Part shown: one piece after another, positions 42,986 through 51,678 of the stretch | How positions within the stretch are numbered: the first letter of the stretch is position 1 | How the letters are laid out: every line of letters begins with the position of its first letter | Translations under genes and position numbers: made by a program | Assembly: GCA_019750335.1 (NCBI GenBank) | Contig: JAIEOQ010000005.1 | Span: 248,001 to 312,000 of the forward strand | Reading direction: 5' to 3' | Source of the DNA: Candidatus Obscuribacterales bacterium | Lineage (GTDB): Bacteria > Cyanobacteriota > Vampirovibrionia > Obscuribacterales > Obscuribacteraceae | Length of the DNA: 64,000 bases | The notes under the pieces: model-generated | The model's database searches: none | Seen by the model: the letters and a program-made list of their open reading frames with translations, nothing else | What the model was told of the DNA's origin: nothing

Positions 42986-45337
42986 ATGGTAGTTGACTCA
43001 ACGATTTTTAGCTTTGGTACTAAATCCGAAACTTTAGAACGTCTGGAAGGAAAGCTGAAAGAGGCTGTGGTTCTTCCTCAGATGCGTTTTACTGTTGCCG
43101 AGTGGCAAGGGGCGCAAAAGCAGTCAGTAATAAAAAAAATTGAAGAGCAGGGGTGGTTTAAAGTTCCCCTTATTGTTCGCAGCAGTGCTTCAGTAGAAGA
43201 TACTTCTTCAAGTTCTCAGGCCGGACGATTTTTATCTTTGCTAGACGTAAAGGGGAAATCAGAGTTCGAGAATGCTGTCGATCGCGTGTTTGCATCTTAT
43301 GAGTCAACGAAGCCTGAAGAGCATGTGTTGATTCAACCGATGGTGCAAAATGTCAAGAGTGCTGGTGTCGCTTTTAGCTTTGATCCGAATACGGGCAGTC
43401 CTTATGTGGTCATCAATTATGATACGCATTCTCATTCGACTGCATCGGTTACTTCCGGGGCTTCAGGCGATCTGAAGACCTTTTATTGTTTTCGTCATAA
43501 CAATGTTGCTGATTTGGGGGCGCCTGTCGCTTCGGTTCTAGCTCTTGTCTATGAGTTGGAGAATGTTACCGGCTGTGAGAATCTCGACATTGAGTTTGCC
43601 ATTGATAATTCGGGGCAGCTCTATCTTTTGCAATGCCGGCAGCTCGTTTGTTCCGCTGGCAACCAGGTTAGCACTGATAGTTTGCGTCCTAGTCTGCAAA
43701 GGATTGAAGAAAAAGCAATCAAGCTCAATAAATCTCATCCCTATTTGTTGGGAACGAGAACTGTTTTTGGTGTAATGCCCGATTGGAATCCTGCCGAAAT
43801 TATCGGAACCAGACCGCGCTCTTTGGCTTTATCGTTATATCAAGAGCTAGTCACGGACAGTATTTGGGCTTATCAGCGTGACAATTACGGCTATAGAAAT
43901 GTTCGCAGTTTTCCGCTTTTGGTCAATTTCGGCGGAATGCCGTTTATAGACGTGCGCGTGGACTTCAACTCTTTTGTGCCGGCAGATTTAGCACCGGAAC
44001 TCGGTGAACGGTTGGTTGACTATTATATAAATTGTCTCGAAGAGAATCCCAACAGTCACGACAAAATTGAATTTGATGTTGTCTATACATGTTTCACTTT
44101 TGACTTGCCGGAAAGAATAAAACGCTTGCAATCGGCCGGATTCTCCGCTGAGGAATGCGAGACGATTACTGACAGTCTCTGCCGGCTTACAAATAAGATT
44201 ATTGGCGAAAAAGAAGGTTTATGGCAGAAAGACATAAATAAAATTCGTCGCTTAGAAGTTCAATATCAAAAAATCAGTACCAGCAATCTTGATCATCTTT
44301 CAAAAATATATTGGTTGATTGAAGACTGTAAGCGTTATGGTACGCTGCCTTTCGCCGGACTAGCTAGAGCAGGCTTTATTGCGGTTCAAATGCTCAAATC
44401 TTTGGTCAACGTAAATATAATCAATCAGAATGAGTACGATCAATTCATGTCGTCTCTGGACACTGTCAGCAGTCGAATGAACAGAGATTTTTCTGAGCTT
44501 AGCCGTTCTCAGTTTCTAGATAAATATGGCCATTTGCGTCCCGGTACTTACGATATTCTTTCTTCGCGATATGACGAAGAGCCAGAAAGATATTTTGACT
44601 GGGCGACACAAAATGCTGAACAACACAAAGAACGCGCTGAATTTTCTCTCAATTTAAGCCAGTTTCGGAAGATTGAAGAGCTTCTGCAAAAATATCACCT
44701 TGAATATAGCGTGCTTGGATTTTTGGATTTCTTGAAAGCAGCAATTGAAGGACGAGAATTTGCCAAGTTTGTATTTACCAAGAGTCTAAGTGATACTTTA
44801 TCGCTCTTAAAAGATTTGGGTAAATCTTGCGGATTCTCAGTCGATGACTGCTCTTTTATAAATATTCAGTGCATCAAACAGCTGTATGCCTCCAGTGCGG
44901 ATGTAACTACCGTCTTGGCGGAGAATATCAGAGCCGGAAAGGAAGAATACGAGAAAACAAAACATTTACGCTTGCCGCCGTTGATCATTAAACCAACGAA
45001 TGTGTGGAATTTTGAATGGCCGCAGTCTGAACCCAATTACATAACCCAAAAATCAATTAGCGGTCCGGTAGTTTTTTCTACTGATGATAAAAGTAAGCTG
45101 AACGGAGCAATTCTTTTCATTCAAAATGCCGACCCTGGGTATGACTGGATTTTCTGTCATGGCATTAAAGGTTTTGTCACCATGTATGGAGGCGTAAATT
45201 CGCACATGGCGATCCGGTCGGGAGAATTAGGCATACCGGCCGTAATCGGAGCCGGTGAATTATTATATGAACAGTGGGCCCAAGCTTCCTTGCTCAATAT
45301 AGATTGCTGTAACCGGCAAGTAATTCGTCTCAAATGA
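42986..45337 (+). CDS. PEP-synthase-like protein (PEP/pyruvate-binding plus mobile phosphohistidine domain)
   Basis: The 783-residue protein begins with an ATP-grasp PEP/pyruvate-binding domain ('PLIVRSSASVEDTSSSSQAGRFLSLLDV', 'GVAFSFDPNTGSPYVVINYD', 'NLDIEFAIDNSGQLYLLQCRQL') and ends with the swivelling phosphohistidine domain 'GFVTMYGGVNSHMAIRSGELGIPAVIGAG', whose histidine is near residue 739. The large PEP-binding barrel of true PEP synthase is absent. The unrecognised middle part probably binds another acceptor. It overlaps the cytidylyltransferase gene by 4 bases, so it likely phosphorylates or activates a precursor for the same product. Confidence 0.8.
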   Translation: MVVDSTIFSFGTKSETLERLEGKLKEAVVLPQMRFTVAEWQGAQKQSVIKKIEEQGWFKVPLIVRSSASVEDTSSSSQAGRFLSLLDVKGKSEFENAVDRVFASYESTKPEEHVLIQPMVQNVKSAGVAFSFDPNTGSPYVVINYDTHSHSTASVTSGASGDLKTFYCFRHNNVADLGAPVASVLALVYELENVTGCENLDIEFAIDNSGQLYLLQCRQLVCSAGNQVSTDSLRPSLQRIEEKAIKLNKSHPYLLGTRTVFGVMPDWNPAEIIGTRPRSLALSLYQELVTDSIWAYQRDNYGYRNVRSFPLLVNFGGMPFIDVRVDFNSFVPADLAPELGERLVDYYINCLEENPNSHDKIEFDVVYTCFTFDLPERIKRLQSAGFSAEECETITDSLCRLTNKIIGEKEGLWQKDINKIRRLEVQYQKISTSNLDHLSKIYWLIEDCKRYGTLPFAGLARAGFIAVQMLKSLVNVNIINQNEYDQFMSSLDTVSSRMNRDFSELSRSQFLDKYGHLRPGTYDILSSRYDEEPERYFDWATQNAEQHKERAEFSLNLSQFRKIEELLQKYHLEYSVLGFLDFLKAAIEGREFAKFVFTKSLSDTLSLLKDLGKSCGFSVDDCSFINIQCIKQLYASSADVTTVLAENIRAGKEEYEKTKHLRLPPLIIKPTNVWNFEWPQSEPNYITQKSISGPVVFSTDDKSKLNGAILFIQNADPGYDWIFCHGIKGFVTMYGGVNSHMAIRSGELGIPAVIGAGELLYEQWAQASLLNIDCCNRQVIRLK

Positions 45338-46107
45338 AAGTAATCATATTAGCTGCCGGTACGGGCACAAGATTACGTCCCTTGACCGAGAACTCACCAA
45401 AGTGTCTTGTTAGCTTAAAAGACAGACCAATACTCGAGTACCAGTTATCTGTTTTTAAGTCTTTCGGCTTAGAGCAAATATCTATCGTCACGGGGCACAT
45501 GCACCATGCGCTCGATCCTTATGACCTAAACAAGTATCATAATCCTTTATTCGAATCGACAAATATGGTTTCTTCTTTGTTTTGCGCAAAAGAAGAATTC
45601 AATGATGACTTGATCATAAGTTACGGCGACATCATATTTGAAGTGGCTGTTGTGGAAAAGCTGCTTGCGGAAACAGCCGATCTGTCTGTTGTAATTGACC
45701 AAGGCTGGAAAAAGCTTTGGCAATACCGTATGGATGACCCATTAGCTGATGCGGAAACGCTGCGCACAGACAATCAGGGATATATCACTGACATCGGGCG
45801 AAAAACCACTTCATACGATGAAATCCAAGGACAGTATATCGGGCTCTTAAAAATCTCTCGCAATGCCATGGAACGTATTATTGAATTCTATGAAAAGTTG
45901 GATCGAACCGCAGTCTATGATGGAAAAAATTTCGACAACATGTATATGACTAGCCTGATTCAAAGTTTGATTCAAGCTGGATTCAAATTTAAAGCTGTGA
46001 ATATCAACCATGGATGGCTTGAGGTGGATAGTTTACAGGATCTCAAGAATTATCAAAATTTGAACCCGGAGAATGAATTATTCAGTTTTGCCAAGTTTTT
46101 GTATTAA
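45334..46107 (+). CDS. nucleotidyltransferase, phosphocholine/aminoethylphosphonate cytidylyltransferase-like
   Basis: The 257-residue protein opens with 'MKVIILAAGTGTRLRPLTENSPKCLVSLKDRPILEYQL', the nucleotide-binding loop of sugar-phosphate-type nucleotidyltransferases. 'NPLFESTNMVSSLFCAKEEF' and 'LIISYGDIIFE' are closer to LicC/PntC-type cytidylyltransferases than to sugar enzymes. It would activate a small phospho- or phosphono-alcohol as its CDP derivative for transfer to a surface polymer. It is coupled to the PEP-synthase-like gene (ATGA). The alternative is a hexose-1-phosphate nucleotidyltransferase. Confidence 0.8.
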   Translation: MKVIILAAGTGTRLRPLTENSPKCLVSLKDRPILEYQLSVFKSFGLEQISIVTGHMHHALDPYDLNKYHNPLFESTNMVSSLFCAKEEFNDDLIISYGDIIFEVAVVEKLLAETADLSVVIDQGWKKLWQYRMDDPLADAETLRTDNQGYITDIGRKTTSYDEIQGQYIGLLKISRNAMERIIEFYEKLDRTAVYDGKNFDNMYMTSLIQSLIQAGFKFKAVNINHGWLEVDSLQDLKNYQNLNPENELFSFAKFLY

Positions 46108-46131
46108 TTAGCGAAAAATCGGAACTGATTG

Positions 46132-46156
46132 AGAACTTTTAGAGCGGCGTTGCGTC
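46132..46156 (+). promoter_or_regulatory. ECF-type promoter (one mismatch), hsp20
   Basis: AGAAC-17-GTCG; the -35 differs from GGAAC in one base. It lies 80 bases before the hsp20 start. Confidence 0.55.
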
Positions 46157-46236
46157 GGATCAAAAAAATAGAAATGACTGCGATTCGTTTATTGCTGAAG
46201 CGATAAATGACAATACCGCTATCGAGGAGGTTTTTT

Positions 46237-46743
46237 ATGTCATCCGAACTCAATCCGTTTAATTGGGGACGCTCGAATTCCCCAGCAAAACGTGATTCTT
46301 CTCATCCGTCTTTTTTAGGATTTGATCGTCTTTTGGATGATCTGTTCCATCCGGATATGTCGTTATTGCCGACTTTCACAAAAGATTTTGTCCCCTCAAT
46401 CGATGTCTCGGAAGATGATAAAGAGGTTCGTATTGAATGCGAATTACCGGGCATAGAAGAAAAAGATATCGATCTCAATCTTGCTGATAATAGATTGACG
46501 ATTAAAGGCGAAAAACGAAGTGAAGAAGAATCACACGATAAAGGTACACGTAAAAATGAACGTCGTTACGGAGCCTTTTCGCGTTCGATAGATCTGCCGT
46601 CAGGACTTGATTTGGAGAATGCAGATGCCAGCTTTAAAAATGGAGTCCTATGCGTGAAGTTTCAAAAAACCGAAGAGTATCGTAAGCATTCACGTAGTAT
46701 TCCAATTGGCGATAAGAGTGAGAAAAAGAATAAAAAGTCCTGA
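46237..46743 (+). CDS. small heat-shock protein, Hsp20 family
   Basis: The start at 46237 has a perfect GAGGAGG six bases upstream; the track start ten codons earlier lies before that site. The 168-residue holdase has an alpha-crystallin domain ('VPSIDVSEDDKEVRIECELPGIEEKDIDLNLADNRLTIKGEKRSE' to 'GAFSRSIDLPSGLDLENADASFKNGVLCVKF') and a C-terminal I-x-I-type anchor 'RSIPIGDK'. The tail is very lysine-rich. A one-mismatch ECF promoter precedes it, in keeping with stress induction. Confidence 0.95.
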   Translation: MSSELNPFNWGRSNSPAKRDSSHPSFLGFDRLLDDLFHPDMSLLPTFTKDFVPSIDVSEDDKEVRIECELPGIEEKDIDLNLADNRLTIKGEKRSEEESHDKGTRKNERRYGAFSRSIDLPSGLDLENADASFKNGVLCVKFQKTEEYRKHSRSIPIGDKSEKKNKKS

Positions 46744-46760
46744 GGGTTTTTTATTCTGCA

Positions 46761-46804
46761 AAAACAAAGGACCTAGCTGATATTCAGTTAGGTCCTTTGT
46801 TTTA
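46761..46804. terminator. bidirectional terminator between hsp20 and the next gene
   Basis: AAAACAAAGGACCTAGCT and AGTTAGGTCCTTTGTTTTA form a long stem with A/T tails on both sides, serving the convergent genes. Confidence 0.9.
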
Positions 46805-46815
46805 TATTGGTGACT

Positions 46816-47142
46816 TCAGTCTACTCGTTTAGACAAATGTTTTTTGTGAATCTTATTGCTTATGCCATTTAGGTCTTTTTCGATTTTTGTAATATCGGCA
46901 TAGCTAAGCTTTCCGCCGTTATCAGCTTTCATTCGATTTTGGCGTTCGCAAACGTCGGCTAGATCTTCACGTAAATCATTGGCTTCTTTCAAAGTCAAAT
47001 TGCCGGCTTTTTGAGCGCTATTGATTCGATTTGAAAGAATATCATGTCGTTGAGTGACAGTCAGTTTCTTGGCCTCAACTGTACTAATAGTAGCTGTTGC
47101 CGTTAAAGCTAAGGCTGCTATAAAAGCTAAATAGCGAGTCAT
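46816..47142 (-). CDS. small secreted helical protein, function unknown
   Basis: The start (MTRYLAFIAALALTATATISTVEA) was placed at 47142, where AAGGAGAG precedes the ATG and a signal peptide begins; the track ORF is 38 codons longer. The mature part, about 85 residues, is charged and helical ('ILSNRINSAQKAGNLTLKEANDLREDLADVCERQNRM'). I do not recognise a family. A one-mismatch ECF promoter (47184-47208) ends 42 bases upstream of the ATG. Confidence 0.75.
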   Translation of the reverse strand: MTRYLAFIAALALTATATISTVEAKKLTVTQRHDILSNRINSAQKAGNLTLKEANDLREDLADVCERQNRMKADNGGKLSYADITKIEKDLNGISNKIHKKHLSKRVD

Positions 47143-47183
47143 TGTTATCTCTCCTTTTCTCCGGTTTTTTCCGGTAAGGGTAT

Positions 47184-47208
47184 GACGTAAACAATTGTCT
47201 ATAGTTTC
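47184..47208 (-). promoter_or_regulatory. ECF-type promoter (one mismatch)
   Basis: Minus strand GAAAC-17-GTCA, ending 42 bases before the ATG at 47142. Confidence 0.55.
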
Positions 47209-47261
47209 CGATTTATTTCGGCGCCTGTTTAGATTGTCACATATTCGTGACCGCAAGCCCT

Positions 47262-47286
47262 GGAACTATTGTCTTAGAGCCATGTC
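47262..47286 (+). promoter_or_regulatory. ECF-type promoter, first hemerythrin gene
   Basis: Perfect GGAAC-17-GTCT, about 100 bases before the ATG at 47388. It lies inside the track's N-terminal extension, which speaks for the downstream start. Confidence 0.75.
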
Positions 47287-47387
47287 TGCTCACCAGAAGT
47301 TGTTTTGCATTCGCTGCTAATTGGCTGCAAATTGCAAAGAGATACCGGCTTGTCAGCATCACGATAATAACAATTGAGGAAAAAGAT

Positions 47388-47957
47388 ATGAGACAAGGTA
47401 CGAAATCAAGTCCGAAAGAGGCGATGGAAATTACTGAATTACTCCATCAAGACCATCAAAAAGTTCGCGATTTGTTTTTTAAGTTTAAAAACTCGGAAAA
47501 TAAACAAGAGCAAGAAAAAATTGTCGAAGCAATCATTACTGAGTTGCACATCCACGCTACGGTAGAAGAAGAAATTGTTTATCCTGTTGTTTCAAAAGAA
47601 GCAGAGGATGCGGAAGATTTAGTTGAAGAAGCCGAAACAGAGCACCATATGGTCAAGCATCTAATGGCAGAGCTTTCGGATATGTCGGCTGATGAAGATC
47701 ATTTTGAAGCTAAAGTAACGGTTCTGTGTGAATTGGTCGGACATCATATTCGTGAAGAAGAAAAAGAGATGTTCAAAAAATTGAAAGACAGTAGCGCAGA
47801 TCTCGAAGAGTTAAGCGAAAAAGTGATGGCAAGAAAGGAAGAGCTTGAAGCAATGCCACTTCCTTCAATGCAATCGACCCTAACTATTGACAGCAAAAAG
47901 TCTGCTGTTAAAAGTCAGAGTGGACTGAGTGCAGCGCGACGCAAGAAAACCGCGTAG
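47388..47957 (+). CDS. hemerythrin HHE-domain protein
   Basis: The start at 47388 follows TTGAGGA; the track's 47 extra codons contain the promoter and look non-coding. The 189-residue protein has the histidine/glutamate pattern of a four-helix di-iron domain ('LLHQDHQKVRDLFFKF', 'ELHIHATVEEEIVYPVV', 'ETEHHMVKHLMAEL', 'ELVGHHIREEEKEMFKKL'). Such proteins bind oxygen, NO or iron, or sense them. The last 40 residues are basic and Ser/Lys-rich. The neighbouring paralogue at 52620 has a longer basic tail. Confidence 0.9.
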   Translation: MRQGTKSSPKEAMEITELLHQDHQKVRDLFFKFKNSENKQEQEKIVEAIITELHIHATVEEEIVYPVVSKEAEDAEDLVEEAETEHHMVKHLMAELSDMSADEDHFEAKVTVLCELVGHHIREEEKEMFKKLKDSSADLEELSEKVMARKEELEAMPLPSMQSTLTIDSKKSAVKSQSGLSAARRKKTA

Positions 47958-47975
47958 TAAAGTTACCTCCCGAAT

Positions 47976-48016
47976 AAAGGTGGTACGGACAATCTGTCTG
48001 TACCGCCTTTATTATT
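47976..48016 (+). terminator. intrinsic terminator after hemerythrin gene
   Basis: AAAGGTGGTACGGAC and GTCTGTACCGCCTTT form a 15-bp stem (one G-T) with a five-base loop, followed by attatt. Confidence 0.85.
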
Positions 48017-48027
48017 CCAGTACCTTA

Positions 48028-48052
48028 GGAACAAATAGCCTTCTGTCATGTC
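48028..48052 (+). promoter_or_regulatory. ECF-type promoter, Nramp-family gene
   Basis: Perfect GGAAC-17-GTCG. It ends only 13 bases before the track ATG (48065), which suggests that translation starts further in. Confidence 0.75.
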
Positions 48053-48064
48053 GTAGATGCAGCT

Positions 48065-49381
48065 ATGAAACTGCAGATGCCAGCTATCCAAAAAGAGAAC
48101 GCCGTGAAAAAACGAGGTGTGATCAAGGATTTTTTTCGTGCTTTAGGGCCAGGGTTGATTACCGGTGCTTCAGATGATGATCCCTCCGGTATTGCAACTT
48201 ATACTGTAACCGGAGCAAAATACGGTTATTCTTTTCTTTGGGCAGCCTTAGTCACATTTCCGATGATGTCGGCGGTGCAATATCTTTGCGCCAAAATAGC
48301 TATTGTTTATAAAAAATCTTTGTGTCAAATAATCAGTGAGCGTTATCCAAAGCCGATAGTTCAAGTTGTAGTTTGGTCGTTGTTAATAGCCAATGTGTTA
48401 AACGCCGGTGCAAATATCGCTGCGGTATCGGCGGGGATTCATCTTTTGATTCCAGGACCCCAGGCACTATTTTCAATTTTGGTCGGTATTTTTGTTCTTG
48501 TATTTCAATTTGTGGGATCATACGAGCGTATAAGCTCAGTATTTAAATGGCTCACTTTAGCTTTATTTGCTTATATCGGCACTGCTTTTTTTATCAAAAT
48601 AGACACGGCAGCTGTTATAAGCTCTACTTTTATACCGAAGCTTGAAGCCACTAGTGATTATTGTGCTGCTTTGGTGGCGATTCTTGGTACGACAATTTCG
48701 CCGTATCTTTTCTTTTGGCAGTCCCAGCAAGAGGCAGCCAACGGTAAACCAATAAAGCCTTTTGGTTTCAGTTCGGCGGCAAAATTGGCGGTACGAAAAG
48801 AGGATGAGAAGCGAATCGGCAATGCTGTAATTGACGTGAATACAGGCATGTTGTTGTCTAACGTAGTAATGTATTTCATTATTTTGGTATCGGCAGCTAC
48901 TCTTCATAGCGCAGGTAAGTACGAAATCAATACGGCAGCTGACGCTGCTGCTGCACTGACTCCGCTTGCCGGACCTATGGCTTCAGCATTGTTTGCCGTG
49001 GGCATTATCGGCAGTGGTTTATTATCCATACCGGTTTTGACTTTCTCAGCAGCTGGAGCTTTTTGCCAAGCTTTCAATTGGCGAGATGGATTAACTTGCC
49101 CGCCGTACAAAGCTAAGCAGTATTACGTCATTCTCAGCTTATCGACTCTTGTGGCTGTTTTGATTGCCGAATTAAAAGTCAGCCCGATTGCATTTTTATT
49201 CTGGTCGGCTGTGATTAATGGGATTCTGGCACCGCCATTGCTTTTGATTATCATGCTAATCAGTAACGACAAGCAAGTGAGTAAAGAACAGCCTAACGGA
49301 ACTTTGGTCAACAGCTTAGGTTGGCTGACTACTGTTGTTATGGCTTTAGCTGTCATTGCTTTGGTTATTTCGTCGTTATAG
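48065..49381 (+). CDS. Nramp-family metal-ion transporter, non-canonical binding motifs
   Basis: The 438-residue membrane protein has about 11 hydrophobic segments and the Nramp start 'LGPGLITGASDDDPSGIATYTVTGAKYGYSFLWA'. In canonical Nramp transporters helix 1 carries DPGN and helix 6 carries a Met-Pro-His motif. Here helix 1 has DDPSG and helix 6 reads 'LGTTISPYLFFWQSQQEA', without Met and His. It may belong to the Nramp-related group with other substrates (such as magnesium) rather than Mn/Fe. The upstream promoter makes the start at 48065 nearly leaderless; GTG 48104 (MKKRGVIKDFF) with AAAGAG upstream is a good alternative. Confidence 0.88.
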   Translation: MKLQMPAIQKENAVKKRGVIKDFFRALGPGLITGASDDDPSGIATYTVTGAKYGYSFLWAALVTFPMMSAVQYLCAKIAIVYKKSLCQIISERYPKPIVQVVVWSLLIANVLNAGANIAAVSAGIHLLIPGPQALFSILVGIFVLVFQFVGSYERISSVFKWLTLALFAYIGTAFFIKIDTAAVISSTFIPKLEATSDYCAALVAILGTTISPYLFFWQSQQEAANGKPIKPFGFSSAAKLAVRKEDEKRIGNAVIDVNTGMLLSNVVMYFIILVSAATLHSAGKYEINTAADAAAALTPLAGPMASALFAVGIIGSGLLSIPVLTFSAAGAFCQAFNWRDGLTCPPYKAKQYYVILSLSTLVAVLIAELKVSPIAFLFWSAVINGILAPPLLLIIMLISNDKQVSKEQPNGTLVNSLGWLTTVVMALAVIALVISSL

Positions 49382-49405
49382 ATTGCCGTTCATTTGTTTG
49401 CCTGG

Positions 49406-50626
49406 TTAGGCAGCGTTATTTTTCGGTAAAAGTTCTACTTTCATCCAGCCGGGTTCACGCTTGTCAAAATGTTTATAACAAGCTATGGCATCTTCCATAA
49501 CATGCATGCGTGTCAGTATGTCGGCTGGGTGAAAATCATTCTCTTCGGCCAACTTTAATAACTTCGGAATATATTTTGAATGACTACAGTTAGCTGCACG
49601 AATAGTCAATGCTTTTTGCATGGCTAAACCAATTGGAAAAGAAACGGCATTTAGTGGATAAACGCCAATAATTGAAATAACACCGCTTTTGCGCACGCCT
49701 TCAACGCACCATCTCAGTGCTTGATACGGTGCGTCTCCTGCTCGCCATTGACTGCCGAACATGAGAGAAGCTGGTGCAACTAAGCGTTGATCGATAAAAC
49801 TAGTCAGTCGACTTAAAAAACCATTTTTAGCCGGCCCGGAATGTGCTTGTTGAGAGTCAACTCCGACGGCGTCGATACAGGCGTCCGGACCATATCCATT
49901 ACTGTGTTTTTTGAGCGCCTCAACCGGATCTTCAAGCTCATAATTGATTGGAATGGCACCTTGTGCCGCAGCCATCTCTAAGCGGTCGGGAATAACATCA
50001 ACCGCCAGTACAATTTTTGCGCCTAAAAGAATGGAGCTGGCAATAGCCATTTGCCCGACCGGTCCGCAGCCGAATACGGCAACTGTATCGCCAGGCTTTA
50101 CATCGGCAATTTCAGCTCCCATATAACCGGTAGGAAATATGTCTGAAAATAATAAAGCATCTTCTTTGCTGATTGCTTCCGGCAATTTAGTCAGTACGGT
50201 ATCGGCATAAGGAATGCGTGCTCTTTCGGCTTGTAAGCCATGAAAGGGTCCGCTCGTTCCCGGTCCGCCAAAAAATGCGCTGCCAGCTTCCGGTCCGTTA
50301 GGATTTGCCCGATCGCATGAAGAGAACTCTTGCGCCTGGCAGTAAACACATTTACCGCAGGCAATAGTCGAGGCGACAACTACTCGGTCACCGGGTTTAA
50401 TCTCGGTAACTCCCTCGCCGACTTCTTCAACTATTCCTACGGCCTCGTGACCAAGAATAGTACCGGGTATCATGCCGGACATTGTGCCGCGAATCATGTG
50501 TAAATCAGTACCGCAAATAGAGCTGGCGATAATTCTGATTACGGCATCTGTCGGTTCTTGAATCTGCGGTTCTGGTACATCGGAGAGCTTTACCTGTCCA
50601 ATGCCATCAAATGTTACTGCTTTCAT
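49406..50626 (-). CDS. zinc-dependent alcohol dehydrogenase, formaldehyde-dehydrogenase-like
   Basis: The 406-residue medium-chain dehydrogenase has the catalytic zinc site 'SSICGTDLHMIRGTM...GHEAVGIVEEVG', structural-zinc cysteines 'CGKCVYCQAQEFSSCDRA' and the NAD site 'VAVFGCGPVGQMAIASSILLGA'. An insertion with 'DAVGVDSQQAHSG' and the late 'WCVEGVRKSGVISIIGVYP' fits the glutathione-independent formaldehyde dehydrogenase-like subgroup. It follows the acidic-protein gene by 8 bases and should be transcribed from the ECF promoter at 51199-51223. The substrate is unproven. Confidence 0.9.
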   Translation of the reverse strand: MKAVTFDGIGQVKLSDVPEPQIQEPTDAVIRIIASSICGTDLHMIRGTMSGMIPGTILGHEAVGIVEEVGEGVTEIKPGDRVVVASTIACGKCVYCQAQEFSSCDRANPNGPEAGSAFFGGPGTSGPFHGLQAERARIPYADTVLTKLPEAISKEDALLFSDIFPTGYMGAEIADVKPGDTVAVFGCGPVGQMAIASSILLGAKIVLAVDVIPDRLEMAAAQGAIPINYELEDPVEALKKHSNGYGPDACIDAVGVDSQQAHSGPAKNGFLSRLTSFIDQRLVAPASLMFGSQWRAGDAPYQALRWCVEGVRKSGVISIIGVYPLNAVSFPIGLAMQKALTIRAANCSHSKYIPKLLKLAEENDFHPADILTRMHVMEDAIACYKHFDKREPGWMKVELLPKNNAA

Positions 50627-50634
50627 AACGTCAC

Positions 50635-51165
50635 CTATCTAGGTTTGCCTTTTTGATTGCCGCGGTGTGGACCGATATCTTTAGCTCTTTGTTCTTCGAT
50701 AATAGTGATTGCCTCGCTTTCTTGTTCGGCCATCAGTTCTTCGTTGGTCATTTCACCAGGTTCGAGCATATCGTCCAGATTTGATTTTGGTACTTCAACT
50801 TCGGCATCGACAATGGAGCCGATAGTGATTGCGCTACCAAAATCTTCGAGCAGTTCGGATTGTAAGCTTTCATCTTGGTTGTGCAGAGCCTCAAGCTCTT
50901 CTTCAAATTCATTAGCTTCGTCAGCGATGCCTTCTGACCAATGTTCATCAGGTGCAGCCGGAGCTGAGCCGCCTAACTTATCTAGGCGTTCTGATTCGTC
51001 ACGAAAATAATCATGAGCATAAGGTTCGTAACGAGTATCTTCACGAAAAGCATTTAATTGTTCTTTGCGATTTGGCTCTACGGAGCTTTCATCTGTTTGC
51101 GACAGTGAGCCTTGAAGCGGAATACCGCTAATCTTATTGGCTTTGCCTTTACCGGGCTGATTCAT
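50635..51165 (-). CDS. acidic, low-complexity protein of unknown function
   Basis: The 176-residue product is strongly acidic and probably disordered, rich in Glu/Asp and Gln/Asn ('EEELEALHNQDESLQSELLEDFG', 'NLDDMLEPGEMTNEELMAEQESE'), with no signal peptide or membrane segment. A perfect ECF promoter ends 34 bases before the ATG. It is co-transcribed with the alcohol dehydrogenase gene. No family is recognised; hydrophilic stress proteins often look like this. Confidence 0.75.
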   Translation of the reverse strand: MNQPGKGKANKISGIPLQGSLSQTDESSVEPNRKEQLNAFREDTRYEPYAHDYFRDESERLDKLGGSAPAAPDEHWSEGIADEANEFEEELEALHNQDESLQSELLEDFGSAITIGSIVDAEVEVPKSNLDDMLEPGEMTNEELMAEQESEAITIIEEQRAKDIGPHRGNQKGKPR

Positions 51166-51198
51166 GTTGTTTGTCCTTCATTTCATTGTTTGCAGAGC

Positions 51199-51223
51199 GA
51201 CGCATCGTCGGATCTAAAGTTCC
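51199..51223 (-). promoter_or_regulatory. ECF-type promoter, acidic protein/alcohol dehydrogenase operon
   Basis: Minus strand perfect GGAAC-17-GTCG; the -35 lies in the last codons of the upstream gene, and the box ends 34 bases before the ATG at 51165. Confidence 0.8.
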
Positions 51224-51612
51224 GAAGCTCCTCCGCAATGATATTTTTGCTTCCAAGCTTGAGCTGATTTTTCTTGTTGACGAAGAATTGGTAGCACCTG
51301 CTTTGTGCTGTTCCAGTATGCAGCTAAATTGATTTGTGCTTTTTCGTAGTCAATACGGGCTTGATCGACAGCTTTATCCGCTCCGATATGGCCTAAGTAA
51401 AGATCTAGTGCACGGGCGTAATTGTTTCTTTTTGCTTCGACTTCTTTGGCGAGCAGAGCGATTTTTTGTAAAGCCTGGTTTGAAAGCTTCGCCGGCATAG
51501 AATGCTGAAACTCACTTTTTCGCAAAATTTCAGCGATGTTGTCGCATTCTTCAGCGAAACATTGCAGAGGAAGAAAGTTAAGCAGTGCAATCAATAAATA
51601 AGGTCGATACAT
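51214..51612 (-). CDS. small secreted helical protein, function unknown
   Basis: The 132 residues start with a signal peptide (MYRPYLLIALLNFLPLQCFA) and continue as a helical domain ('ALQKIALLAKEVEAKRNNYARALDLYLGHIGADKAVDQARIDYEKAQINLAAYW') with three cysteines outside the leader. It resembles one helical hairpin of outer-membrane-efflux-type proteins but is far too short for one. A perfect ECF promoter ends 35 bases upstream. The family is not recognised. Confidence 0.7.
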   Translation of the reverse strand: MYRPYLLIALLNFLPLQCFAEECDNIAEILRKSEFQHSMPAKLSNQALQKIALLAKEVEAKRNNYARALDLYLGHIGADKAVDQARIDYEKAQINLAAYWNSTKQVLPILRQQEKSAQAWKQKYHCGGASEL

Positions 51613-51646
51613 ACCGGTTTGCTCATGTTAGGTATCCGTGGACAAA

Positions 51647-51671
51647 GACAGAATTCGCTAAGACTTGTTCC
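51647..51671 (-). promoter_or_regulatory. ECF-type promoter, leftward of a divergent pair
   Basis: Minus strand perfect GGAAC-17-GTCT, 35 bases before the ATG at 51612. Its -35 is 7 bases from that of the rightward promoter. Confidence 0.8.
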
Positions 51672-51678
51672 AATAGGG

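Noticed and set aside
46121-46145. GGAAC at 46121 as the hsp20 promoter
   Set aside because: No GTC at 17 bases; the AGAAC box eleven bases further has the exact spacing.
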